Shown piece by piece: positions 9,218 to 16,748 of a DNA stretch of 64,000 nt. Under the pieces are notes generated by a model. That model was not told where the DNA came from. It did not search any database and saw nothing but the letters and a program-made list of their open reading frames with translations. Each line of letters opens with the position of its first letter. The stretch's first letter is position 1. Position numbers and translations under genes: made by a program. This DNA comes from Mariniflexile sp044335535 (lineage in GTDB: Bacteria > Bacteroidota > Bacteroidia > Flavobacteriales > Flavobacteriaceae), in assembly GCF_044335535.1 (NCBI RefSeq), contig NZ_JBIQVZ010000001.1, positions 868,001 to 932,000 of the forward strand, in the 5' to 3' direction.

Positions 9218-9808
9218 TTAATTTTGTACTTCCGAAAGCTTTTGAGGATACTCAATTTTTATTTTCTCAAGTTGTTCCTTCAATAACGTTTTATTTCCTG
9301 GCCAATTCACATCATTAAGGTTCGCTTCCATTTCAACAAAAGATTTTCCATATAGCGACTGAGCTCTAATATTCCTTAAATCGTTGTATGCAGCTACTAA
9401 TTCATTTTGAACCGCTATATACGTTTTATAAGTTGTTTCACGCTCATTCTTTAATGATATTACAGCCTTATCTGGATTATCAGAAGATTCAGGATCTTTT
9501 TTACCATTACAATAATTACAAGTACCGTCTCCACCATTGTCTAAAAACTCAGTGGCTGCCTTTCTTAAATCTTTAAGTTCCATTAACTCGTCCTCAACAA
9601 GCAATTGATCTTTACCATTTAAAAGCACGGTAAAAATATTCTTTTGCTTAATAACAGGTGGTTCTACGTTATCTTCAATAGGAGGTAGCTTTCTGTTTAA
9701 TCCAGAATCCGTTTCAATAGTAGTTGTTACTAAGAAAAATATTAATAGTAAGAACGCAATGTCGGCCATGGAGCCTGCATTTACTTCTGGTGCTGCTCTT
9801 TTTGCCAT
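9218..9808 (-). CDS. exbD: Biopolymer transporter ExbD (first copy, with CxxC insert)
   Basis: The protein has 196 residues. The N-terminal TM (about 14-32) has the ExbD signature MADIAFLLLIFFLVTTT, including the conserved Asp of the proton path. The periplasmic part is longer than in the second copy and carries C97-N-Y-C100 within a Gly/Asp-rich loop, which might form a disulfide or bind metal. The C-terminal half is helical (VAAYNDLRNIRAQSLYG). It lies 3 bp after the 140-residue membrane protein and 16 bp before the second exbD, so it is in the same operon. Confidence 0.9.
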   Translation of the reverse strand: MAKRAAPEVNAGSMADIAFLLLIFFLVTTTIETDSGLNRKLPPIEDNVEPPVIKQKNIFTVLLNGKDQLLVEDELMELKDLRKAATEFLDNGGDGTCNYCNGKKDPESSDNPDKAVISLKNERETTYKTYIAVQNELVAAYNDLRNIRAQSLYGKSFVEMEANLNDVNWPGNKTLLKEQLEKIKIEYPQKLSEVQN

Positions 9809-9811
9809 AAT

Positions 9812-10234
9812 TTATTTATTTAATAATTTTTTTGCACTTGAAAGAAAGGTAGCAACTATTGCAATGACTGCAAGAAAGTAAAAAGCATATAAACCTGCTC
9901 CTACGTTCTTAGAGATCCCTTCTGTAATGCCCAAACCTTTATCGTTAAATTGCTTTAAATTCAAATCTGTACCAGATGATATTAGGTAAGATATTAGAAT
10001 AACTGCCAAAAACAATCCTACGGTAGTTAGCGTTTTTTTAATGTTTCCTGCAAATATGCCTTTTAAAACATATACAACTATTAATGCTATTACAATAAAA
10101 AGTACAATATAAGTAACTACTAATATATTATCTATCATGCCATCTGAGTCTGTTGTCATCAGCAATAGTGCAAAAACAGCCCCAATAATACCAAGAGCAA
10201 AAGCTAAATACTTGAATATTTTATATAAATTCAT
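9812..10234 (-). CDS. Conserved small membrane protein of the exbB-exbD operon
   Basis: The protein has 140 residues with four predicted TM helices (about 8-26, 35-58, 67-86 and 114-131). There are no catalytic motifs. It sits between exbB (19 bp upstream) and exbD (3 bp downstream). A protein of this type in the same position is familiar from Flavobacteria, so a part in assembling or tuning the proton channel is a reasonable inference. I recognise no named family. Confidence 0.75.
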   Translation of the reverse strand: MNLYKIFKYLAFALGIIGAVFALLLMTTDSDGMIDNILVVTYIVLFIVIALIVVYVLKGIFAGNIKKTLTTVGLFLAVILISYLISSGTDLNLKQFNDKGLGITEGISKNVGAGLYAFYFLAVIAIVATFLSSAKKLLNK

Positions 10235-10253
10235 GATTCTTTTTTTTTAATTA

Positions 10254-11030
10254 TTACTTTTTATTTCTAATTAATAGATCCATTAATGTAATAGAAGCGT
10301 CTTCCATATCATTAACGATACTATCAATTTTAGCAATAATGTAATTATAAAAAACTTGAAGAATCATTGCTACAACAAGTCCAAATACAGTTGTTAAAAG
10401 TGCAATTTTAATCCCCCCTGCAACAAGTGATGGCTGCATATCTCCAGCAGCTTCAATTTTATCGAAGGCATTAATCATCCCTATTACTGTTCCCATGAAC
10501 CCTAACATTGGTGCCAACGCGATAAACAATGAAATCCAAGATACATTTTTCTCTAATTGTCCCATTTGAACACCACCATAAGCTACAACAGCTTTTTCAA
10601 CAGCGTCTAAACCTTCGTCTGTTCTATCCAAACCTTGGTAATAGATAGAAGCAACAGGGCCTTTTGTATTTCTGCAAACTTCTTTTGCAGCTTCAACACC
10701 TCCAGAAGCAAGTGCTTCTTCAACCTCTTGGGTTAATTTTTTTGTGTTTGTAGTTGAAAGGTTTAAAAAGATAATTCTTTCTATAGCAATGGCTAATCCA
10801 AGAATCAAACATAATAATACAATCCCCATAAATCCAGGACCACCTTCAATAAATCTCTTTTTTAATTCTTGATGAAACCCAAGTTCTTCTGCTGGTGCTG
10901 CAGTTTCTTCATCTTGTGCCATACTTGCTACAGTTGTTGCAACTGTGCTTGTGTTTGCATTTGTTGTTGCATTAACAGTTCCAAAAGCCATCATTCCAGC
11001 AATGGCAAGGATAGAAAATAATCTTTTCAT
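10254..11030 (-). CDS. exbB: MotA/TolQ/ExbB proton channel family protein
   Basis: The protein has 258 residues. An N-terminal signal-like segment (1-22) is followed by an Ala/Thr-rich stretch. TM1 is near 68-90 (MGIVLLCLILGLAIAIERII), then comes a cytoplasmic domain. The conserved TolQ/ExbB pair of TMs (about 165-235) contains ALAPMLGFMGTVIGMINAFD and ALLTTVFGLVVAMILQVFYN. The protein forms the pentameric stator channel with ExbD. The extra N-terminal segment is typical of Bacteroidota ExbB. It is the first gene of the exbB-hypothetical-exbD-exbD operon; tRNA-Ser lies upstream in the same direction. Confidence 0.92.
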   Translation of the reverse strand: MKRLFSILAIAGMMAFGTVNATTNANTSTVATTVASMAQDEETAAPAEELGFHQELKKRFIEGGPGFMGIVLLCLILGLAIAIERIIFLNLSTTNTKKLTQEVEEALASGGVEAAKEVCRNTKGPVASIYYQGLDRTDEGLDAVEKAVVAYGGVQMGQLEKNVSWISLFIALAPMLGFMGTVIGMINAFDKIEAAGDMQPSLVAGGIKIALLTTVFGLVVAMILQVFYNYIIAKIDSIVNDMEDASITLMDLLIRNKK

Positions 11031-11108
11031 GTTCTAAATCTTAATTTTATTAGTTAATTAATGTGTTAAAGATATAAAAAAAATACAATAAAAAAATAAA
11101 AATAACAG

Positions 11109-11196
11109 CAGAGAGGAAGGGATTCGAACCCTCGATACCCTTTTGGGGTATACACACTTTCCAGGCGTGCGCCTTCGACCACTCGGCCACCTCTCT
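11109..11196 (-). tRNA. tRNA-Ser (anticodon GGA)
   Basis: Reading the minus strand from 11196, the 7-bp acceptor stem AGAGAGG pairs with CCTCTCT at 11110-11116, followed by discriminator G. The D arm (TGGCCGAGTGGTCGAAGGC) and the anticodon loop CTGGAAA, with GGA at 11160-11162, are clear. The long variable arm (TATACCC/GGGTATC) is typical of serine tRNA. The T arm is GAGGGTTCGAATCCCTTC. CCA is not encoded. Confidence 0.96.
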
Positions 11197-11273
11197 TTAT
11201 TTTATATTATACTTTTCTATGGGTGGGCAAATAACAAAAAAAACTTTGAACGTTAAAATTTTATAAGTTAATT

Positions 11274-12305
11274 TTAAGACAATTCACCTCGTAATGCATT
11301 TTCGAAGGTCATTTTGAATGTTTTAAACGGTATATTCTCACCCAACAAGTACATTAATTTGCAAATTGCAGCCTCGGTTGTCATGTCTTTACCAGAAACA
11401 ACCCCTATGGTTTTCAGGTGATTACTGGTTTCGTAATGCCCCATCATCACACTTCCACCTACACATTGCGTTACATTTATAATATGCACACCACGCTTAA
11501 TCGTTTCTTGCAAAAGATCGATAAACCATGCTTCTGTAGTGCAATTTCCAGCGCCGTAAGTCTCCAAAACAACCGCTTTTAAGTTTGGTGTCGCTAATAC
11601 GGCCCTTAAAAACGTCTCAGACATACCCGGAAACAGTTTAATAAGCGCTATATTGGTATCTAAATTTTTATGGACTATCAACGTTTTTTTTAAGTCTGGC
11701 TTCAACAAATAATCTTGATTTACTTTTAAATGCACCCCAGATTCTGCCAATTCGGGATAATTTAATGATGCAAATGCTTTAAAATTTTCGGCATTTAGTT
11801 TCGTCGTTCTATTAGCTCTGTACAATTTATATTCAAAATACAAACAGACTTCTTTAACCAAAGGCTTCCCGTTTTCTTGCAAAGATGCCATTTGAATTGA
11901 GGTGATTAGATTTTCTTTAGCATCGGTTCTTAAATCACCAATGGGCAATTGTGAGCCTGTAAATACTACTGGTTTTACTAAATTTTCCAAAATAAAGCTT
12001 AATGCCGATGCTGTGTAGCTCATGGTATCGCTTCCGTGTAACACAACAAATCCATCAAATTTATTATAATGTGCTTCTATTATTTCAGCAATTTGAACCC
12101 AATACCCTGGATTCATATTACTTGAATCGATAGGTTTTTCAAAAGAAACCGTTTCAATATGGCAATCTAACAATTGAAGCTCTGGAATTTTATCTAAAAG
12201 ATTTTTAAAATCGAAAGCCTTCAATACGCCGGTTTTAAAGTCTTTAATCATACCAATAGTACCGCCTGTGTATATAAGTAATATGTTTGGTTTTGATTTA
12301 CTCAT
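11274..12305 (-). CDS. ansA: Type I asparaginase
   Basis: The protein has 343 residues and no signal peptide, so it is the cytosolic type I enzyme that hydrolyses asparagine to aspartate and ammonia. The first catalytic Thr is in the N-terminal motif IYTGGTIGM (about 10-18). The second motif is GFVVLHGSDTMSYTASAL with the HGSDTM Thr/Asp, and VFTGSQLPIGDLRTDA is also characteristic. The substrate-binding C-terminal domain contains LETYGAGNCT. It starts 13 bp after tatD, so the two are likely co-transcribed. Confidence 0.93.
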   Translation of the reverse strand: MSKSKPNILLIYTGGTIGMIKDFKTGVLKAFDFKNLLDKIPELQLLDCHIETVSFEKPIDSSNMNPGYWVQIAEIIEAHYNKFDGFVVLHGSDTMSYTASALSFILENLVKPVVFTGSQLPIGDLRTDAKENLITSIQMASLQENGKPLVKEVCLYFEYKLYRANRTTKLNAENFKAFASLNYPELAESGVHLKVNQDYLLKPDLKKTLIVHKNLDTNIALIKLFPGMSETFLRAVLATPNLKAVVLETYGAGNCTTEAWFIDLLQETIKRGVHIINVTQCVGGSVMMGHYETSNHLKTIGVVSGKDMTTEAAICKLMYLLGENIPFKTFKMTFENALRGELS

Positions 12306-12318
12306 TTTGATTTACAAT

Positions 12319-13086
12319 TTAAATTCTAAATACATCTTTAGAATTCTGGGTGGTTATTTCTGCTATTGCTTCTAAAGATACACCATATAATTCTGATAAT
12401 TTTTCCAAAACCTTTAATATATAGGCACTTTCATTGCGCTTACCTCTGTATGGTGCCGGTGCTAAATAGGGCGAATCGGTTTCTAATACAATATGATTTA
12501 AGTCTATCTGATTTAAAAACTGATCGATTTTCCCATTTTTAAAAGTTGCTACACCTCCTATTCCTAATTTCATATTATAGGACATCGCTTGCTGCGCCTG
12601 TTCTAAAGTGCCAGTAAAGCAATGAAAAATCCCATATAAATCATCACTCTTTTCTGTTTCTAAAACTTCAAAGATTTCATTAAAAGCCTCACGACAATGA
12701 ATAACTATAGGCAACTTATATTTTTTAGCTAATTGAATTTGATATTTAAACGCTTCTTGCTGAATACCTAGTGTTGACTTATCCCAATACAAATCAATAC
12801 CAATTTCACCCACTGCATAAAATTTTCGTTTTGCGAGCATGTCTTCAACAAACCTTAATTCGTCTTTATAATTATCTTTTACGTGCGTTGGATGCAAGCC
12901 CATCATTAAAAACACATTATTAGGATAATCCTTTTCAAGTTGGAGCATCGACTCTATATATGTAGAATCGATGGCTGGAATAAAAAAAAGTGAAACGCCT
13001 TCATTCAATGCACGGGTTATCATGGCATTTCTATCTTCATCAAAAGCGTCACTATATAAATGGGTATGGGTATCGGTAATTATCAT
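12319..13086 (-). CDS. tatD: TatD family metal-dependent hydrolase
   Basis: This TIM-barrel amidohydrolase-type enzyme has 255 residues. It carries the metal ligands expected of TatD/YcfH deoxyribonucleases: THTHLYSD near the N-terminus, GEIGIDLYWD (Glu about 93), VIHCREAF, HCFTGTLEQA and LETDSPYLAP. The length is typical. The biological substrate of this subgroup is usually described as 3'-5' DNase activity or D-aminoacyl-tRNA repair and cannot be decided from sequence. It is the first gene of the tatD-ansA pair. Confidence 0.92.
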   Translation of the reverse strand: MIITDTHTHLYSDAFDEDRNAMITRALNEGVSLFFIPAIDSTYIESMLQLEKDYPNNVFLMMGLHPTHVKDNYKDELRFVEDMLAKRKFYAVGEIGIDLYWDKSTLGIQQEAFKYQIQLAKKYKLPIVIHCREAFNEIFEVLETEKSDDLYGIFHCFTGTLEQAQQAMSYNMKLGIGGVATFKNGKIDQFLNQIDLNHIVLETDSPYLAPAPYRGKRNESAYILKVLEKLSELYGVSLEAIAEITTQNSKDVFRI

Positions 13087-13119
13087 TCGGTAAAAATAAG
13101 AAGTATTTTAATAAACAAA

Positions 13120-13150
13120 GACCTCACAGGTTTTAAAAACCTGTGAGGTC
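13120..13150. repeat. 31-bp REP-like palindrome, copy 1
   Basis: GACCTCACAGG-TTTTAAAAA-CCTGTGAGGTC is almost perfectly self-complementary. A near-identical copy lies at 16476-16506. Elements of this kind are dispersed in Flavobacteria genomes. Confidence 0.85.
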
Positions 13151-13186
13151 TGGAATCTTTTCAAGGCAAAAAACAGAATTATAATA

Positions 13187-13286
13187 CCTACAAGGTTTTG
13201 GAAACCTTGCAGGTAGGTTTTGGAAACCTTGCAGGTAGGTTTTGGAAACCTTGCAGGTAAATCACGACTCAACCTTGCAGGTAAAT
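13187..13286. repeat. Array of palindromic AAGGTTT-GG-AAACCTT units
   Basis: The unit AGGTTTTGGAAACCTTGCAGGT is repeated three times in tandem (13192-13259), followed by degenerate TTGCAGGTAAATC units to about 13286, just beyond the anti-sigma gene. AAGGTTT...AAACCTT is itself an inverted repeat. The array resembles the 31-bp palindrome family in composition. Confidence 0.8.
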
Positions 13287-13288
13287 CT

Positions 13289-14023
13289 TTACTCTAACTT
13301 TTTTATAAGTTTTTGGGCTTTGTTATAATCATCAGCATCTTCTGGAATGGTTTTTAAAATTTCCAAACACGCATCGTAGTCTTTTTGTTTTAAATGACTT
13401 AATGCCAAATACCAAATAGCTTTATTTTTATATGCCGATTGTCCTTTACTCAAACTACTTAATAAACGTTCAGCCGTTTCATATTTGTTTAATTCTACAT
13501 TGGCTACAGCTCTATAAAATTGTAATTCTGCATTGTCTTTATCTATTAGTATTAAACTTTTAAAGGCTTCTTCCGCTTTAGCGAAATCTTTAGTGTTAAA
13601 AGCATTTTCGGCCGTTTTTAATAAAGCATCTTGTTCGCCTCTCACGGTTAAACTAATGCTGTTATAATTTGCAAAATCTTCATAAACCGGACTTGAAAGC
13701 TTATTAAATATGGTGATTCCAATTAATAAAACAACACTAGCCGCCACGGCATATTTCCAAATTTTAAAACGAACCACTTTTTTAGGGGCGTCTAGCTTTT
13801 CAAAATAAGTTTTTGAAATATTTTTTAAATTATTTTGAAATGCTGTTGAAGCTTCCTCGTTACCAAGCTTATGTTCTAAAAAAGAGGAAAGTTCTTTATA
13901 GGTATTGAAACTGTCTTTGAATTTTGGATCTGCTTCCAATCGGGTTTCAAAAGCGTTTTTTTCGGTTTCAGAAAGGTCTCCTAAAAGGTAGTTTTCAAAC
14001 AATATGTAATCTTGCTCATTCAT
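13289..14023 (-). CDS. Membrane anti-sigma-like protein with C-terminal TPR repeats
   Basis: The protein has 244 residues. The N-terminal region (1-50, with NYLLGDLSETEKNAFETRLEAD) looks like the helical anti-sigma domain of Bacteroidota. A single TM lies at about 91-107 (YAVAASVVLLIGITIF). The periplasmic C-terminus (about 130-244) holds TPR-like helices (AENAFNTKDFAKAEEAFKSLILIDKDNAELQFYRA and ALSHLKQKDYDACLEILK). It follows the ECF sigma gene by 95 bp on the same strand, the standard sigma/anti-sigma order. I infer that it holds the sigma factor at the membrane and that its TPR domain senses an envelope signal. Confidence 0.75.
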   Translation of the reverse strand: MNEQDYILFENYLLGDLSETEKNAFETRLEADPKFKDSFNTYKELSSFLEHKLGNEEASTAFQNNLKNISKTYFEKLDAPKKVVRFKIWKYAVAASVVLLIGITIFNKLSSPVYEDFANYNSISLTVRGEQDALLKTAENAFNTKDFAKAEEAFKSLILIDKDNAELQFYRAVANVELNKYETAERLLSSLSKGQSAYKNKAIWYLALSHLKQKDYDACLEILKTIPEDADDYNKAQKLIKKLE

Positions 14024-14118
14024 GTGTTCAATTTTATTGTTTTTTAGCAGTCACATGCTACATCTATTTAATCTTTTGTTATAGCATTAAAGATTTAGTT
14101 ATAGATGTTTCATAATGG

Positions 14119-14700
14119 TTACTTATTAAGTAGGTTAAACTTTGGCGACCCTTGAACCAACTCTGTTAGTTTACCAATACATAAAGATTTCTTTTTTCGG
14201 GCATAAGCGTATGTTACACCTAAACTTGAAGCTACTTCTTCCATCGATTTTATTTTAAAAGTAGCGTTCAATAATTCTTTACAAGCAGTTCCTAGTTTTT
14301 GAAACATTTCGGTAAATAAGGCTTGCTTTTCACCAAACATATCAGTTTCAAATGCTAGTTCTTGAGCGTCGTCATCTTTATATAAAACTTCCTCATTAAT
14401 TGTTACCTCTTTATGGGCTGTTTTTTTCAGCTCATTTAGCCATTTGCGTTTACACAATAAAAAGAAATAAGCATCAAACGGACATGTAAGCTCCAATTTC
14501 TTTTCGCTTGCCTGGTTATATATGGTCATTAATGTGTCCTGTACCACATCTTGCGCTTGGTCTGCATCCCCACTGTTCTGCTTGATATAATTAATAACCT
14601 TAGGCACGAATTTATCATAGATTGCTTGTATAATAAAGGAATTGTTTTTCAGTAAACCATCAATATATTTTTGGTCTTCATGTATTTTTTTTTCGCTCAT
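14119..14700 (-). CDS. ECF-family RNA polymerase sigma factor
   Basis: The protein has 193 residues with two sigma domains and no region 3. Region 2 spans about 25-95 (AIYDKFVPKVINYIKQ, DADQAQDVVQDTLMTIYN and the region 2.4-like KRKWLNELKK). Region 4 spans about 130-185, with the helix-turn-helix SMEEVASSLGVTYAYARKKKSLCIGKL. It is divergent from the exported-protein genes, whose upstream regions carry three copies of one ECF-like promoter motif. I infer that this sigma factor reads those promoters. No matching motif is seen upstream of its own gene, so autoregulation is not evident. Confidence 0.9.
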   Translation of the reverse strand: MSEKKIHEDQKYIDGLLKNNSFIIQAIYDKFVPKVINYIKQNSGDADQAQDVVQDTLMTIYNQASEKKLELTCPFDAYFFLLCKRKWLNELKKTAHKEVTINEEVLYKDDDAQELAFETDMFGEKQALFTEMFQKLGTACKELLNATFKIKSMEEVASSLGVTYAYARKKKSLCIGKLTELVQGSPKFNLLNK

Positions 14701-14745
14701 TAACCCTTGTATTTACTGCTAATTTAAAAAAACTTTAAAATAAAC

Positions 14746-14776
14746 GGGTAACAATTTTTAAATGGTTTTGATATAA
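14746..14776 (+). promoter_or_regulatory. ECF-type promoter P1
   Basis: GGGTAACAA (14746-14754), 14 bp, then TGATATAA (14769-14776). P2 and P3 have the same two boxes and exactly the same 14-bp spacing. It lies 58 bp before the 145-residue secreted protein. The AAC core of the -35 box is typical of ECF promoters. Confidence 0.7.
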
Positions 14777-14834
14777 GGGTGTAACAGCAAAATGCTAAAA
14801 CAAAATTTTAATTAATCCATAAAAATTAGAAATC

Positions 14835-15272
14835 ATGAAGAAATCAATTTTAATTATCGCAACAGTAGCTTTTTCAATATTAAACATAAACGCTACAAAT
14901 GAGAAATCGACCCTTAACACTTCAAATGAAGTTGTAAACTTTACAAAAGAAAACATTGCTCAAGTATTTGACTGGAAAGTAGAAACCGATAAAGGCAGCT
15001 ATTCAGGAACTTCCCTTTCTCTTGAAAACGCTAAAGAAATGATTGCTTTATCTAGCTCTGGAGAAATTGTTTTAGGAACCGAAATTCAAAGTTACTTGGT
15101 TCTAAAATCTGAAATCAACACTCATAGAAATTATTTCTGGGAAGTTGAAACAGCTACAGGTTCTGCAAAAGGCTATGCTTCTTCTGAAGATTATGCCAAC
15201 AAAATGATACAATTAGTAGCCTCTGGTGATGCTGTAATCTCTAAAATAATCTTCAGCCAACCTCAACAATAA
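14835..15272 (+). CDS. Secreted protein with an internal duplication
   Basis: The protein has 145 residues with a signal peptide (about 1-20, ending NINA). The mature part consists of two similar units of about 40 residues: 45-84 (FDWKVETDKGSYSG..LSLENAKEMIALSSSGEIVLGTEI) and 100-139 (YFWEVETATGSAKGYASSEDYANKMIQLVASGDAVISKII). They share W-x-VET-x-x-G, an A-x-x-MI helix and SG(E/D)..(I/V). The fold is probably beta-hairpin/helix/strand. No function is known to me. It lies immediately downstream of ECF promoter P1 and divergent from the sigma factor, so it is probably a main target of that sigma. Confidence 0.75.
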   Translation: MKKSILIIATVAFSILNINATNEKSTLNTSNEVVNFTKENIAQVFDWKVETDKGSYSGTSLSLENAKEMIALSSSGEIVLGTEIQSYLVLKSEINTHRNYFWEVETATGSAKGYASSEDYANKMIQLVASGDAVISKIIFSQPQQ

Positions 15273-15290
15273 AAAATAATTACCAAAACA

Positions 15291-15321
15291 GGGTAACAAA
15301 ACAGTTGCCCTGTTTATATAA
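15291..15321 (+). promoter_or_regulatory. ECF-type promoter P2
   Basis: GGGTAACAA (15291-15299), 14 bp, then TTATATAA (15314-15321). It lies 31 bp before the lipoprotein gene. An AACAGGG...CCCTGTT inverted repeat (15286-15314) overlaps the spacer and could also act as a weak terminator for the upstream gene. Confidence 0.7.
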
Positions 15322-15352
15322 CAATGAACAATAACTTTAAAACCCAATAATC

Positions 15353-16378
15353 ATGAAAATTACAAAGCAATTTCACGAACACTTTAACAATTTAAACAAC
15401 GTGAGTAAAAATTTAAAACACATTTTAGGAACACTTTTATTAACGGCTTTAGTATTTACTAGCTGTTCAAAAAACGACAATGAGGATTTAGTAATCCCCG
15501 CAACAGCTCAAGAATTTGATGCTTTAAGAGAAGAAGCTTTAACCGCTTTAACCCAAACATTTCAATTTAATGCCGAAGATGGCTCGGTAAACTTTACATC
15601 TGATAAAGGTGTTGAAATTTACATTAATGGTGCCTGTTTAACCAAAAACGGGGACGCCGTAACCGGTGCCGTAGAATTAGAATTTGTTGAGTTATTTGAT
15701 AAAGGAAACATGCTTACAACAAACAAACCTACAATGGGTATTTTACCAAGCGGTGACAAGGCCTTATTGATTTCTGGTGGTGAGTTTTTTGTACAAGCTA
15801 CCCAAAACGGTGTTGCTTTAGATACCAACTGCGGATTCCAAATGTTAATTCCTGCTGATTTAACAGGTGGTATAGATAACGATATGATACTTTGGAATGG
15901 TATTATTGATGATAACGGAGATCTTGCTTGGGCTGAAGACAAACGTGATGGCGCCAATGGTGAAGGTGGTGTTTTTGCAGAAGGCAATCAATACTACGGC
16001 TTTTTCCAATCGTTTGGATGGTCTAACGTTGATAGATTTTACAGTGACCCACGACCAAAAACAACTATTTTAGTTGGTGTTCCAACAGGATACGACAACA
16101 CAAATAGCTCAGTATATTTATCTTACGATGGTGAAGATTCTGGTCTTGCCAACTTAGACACTTATGACTCACAAACTGGTTTATTCAGCGAGCATTACGG
16201 ACAAATTCCCGTTGGACTGGAATGTCACGTTATTTTCGCAACCGAAGAAGATGACAACTGGAAATACGCTATAAAAGCTGTGACTATTGTTGAAAACGGT
16301 GTTATCACATTTACAGAAGGTGAAACATCTATAGCTACCGAAGCACAACTTACAACCATTATAAATGGTTTACCATAA
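15353..16378 (+). CDS. Exported lipoprotein of the ECF-sigma locus
   Basis: The protein has 341 residues. A lipobox, LVFTSC, has its Cys at residue 38; the ATG at 15353 gives a long n-region, and an in-frame GTG at 15401 would give a more usual 22-residue signal, so the true start is uncertain. The mature part is mostly beta. It has NFTSDKGVEIYINGACL, followed by GAVELEFVELFDKGNMLTTN and LISGGEFFVQATQNG, a pattern seen in large Bacteroidota surface lipoproteins. The C-terminal half includes VPTGYDNTNSSVYLSYDGE. I recognise no specific family. It is driven by ECF promoter P2 and closed by a strong terminator. Confidence 0.7.
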   Translation: MKITKQFHEHFNNLNNVSKNLKHILGTLLLTALVFTSCSKNDNEDLVIPATAQEFDALREEALTALTQTFQFNAEDGSVNFTSDKGVEIYINGACLTKNGDAVTGAVELEFVELFDKGNMLTTNKPTMGILPSGDKALLISGGEFFVQATQNGVALDTNCGFQMLIPADLTGGIDNDMILWNGIIDDNGDLAWAEDKRDGANGEGGVFAEGNQYYGFFQSFGWSNVDRFYSDPRPKTTILVGVPTGYDNTNSSVYLSYDGEDSGLANLDTYDSQTGLFSEHYGQIPVGLECHVIFATEEDDNWKYAIKAVTIVENGVITFTEGETSIATEAQLTTIINGLP

Positions 16379-16444
16379 ACAGCTACTCATTTTAATTATC
16401 TACTTAAAAATCATGGTTTGCCACAATTCTTAACCTGCTTTTTT

Positions 16445-16474
16445 ATCCCAGAGACTTCGTTTCTGGGATTTTTT
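16445..16474 (+). terminator. Rho-independent terminator after the lipoprotein gene
   Basis: The stem ATCCCAGA/TCTGGGAT (16445-16452 and 16462-16469) is followed by TTTTT. Confidence 0.85.
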
Positions 16475-16475
16475 A

Positions 16476-16506
16476 GACCTCATAGGTTTTAAAAACCTGT
16501 GAGGTC
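16476..16506. repeat. 31-bp REP-like palindrome, copy 2
   Basis: GACCTCATAGG-TTTTAAAAA-CCTGTGAGGTC differs from the copy at 13120 by one base. It lies directly after the terminator. Confidence 0.85.
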
Positions 16507-16525
16507 TTCTTCAATTTAGAAAAAA

Positions 16526-16556
16526 GGGTAACAAAACAACAACTTTATTGATATAA
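16526..16556 (+). promoter_or_regulatory. ECF-type promoter P3
   Basis: GGGTAACAA (16526-16534), 14 bp, then TGATATAA (16549-16556), the same layout as P1 and P2. The start of a 32-residue ORF follows 18 bp later, and the PKD/barrel gene lies further downstream. Confidence 0.72.
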
Positions 16557-16574
16557 TGGTATACAGAACATATC

Positions 16575-16673
16575 ATGAAAAAGTTTGTTTTTATATTCAT
16601 TATGGTATGCATCATATTATTCGTAATTGGTGCTAACATTGCTATCATACTATCTAACTTATATTCCTTATAA
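16575..16673 (+). CDS. Small single-TM protein (32 aa)
   Basis: The protein begins MKKFVFIFIMVCIILFVIGA and ends NIAIILSNLYSL. It is one hydrophobic helix with a positively charged N-terminus, either a membrane microprotein or a short leader. The ORF begins immediately downstream of ECF promoter P3 and ends 75 bp before the PKD/barrel gene, which supports it as a real translated element. There is no homology I can name. Confidence 0.45.
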   Translation: MKKFVFIFIMVCIILFVIGANIAIILSNLYSL

Positions 16674-16748
16674 AAACAGATACCCATTAAAAACAGCTTT
16701 ATAAATGTCGCTTTTTGTATATTTAAAATCTATTCAAACCTTATTATC

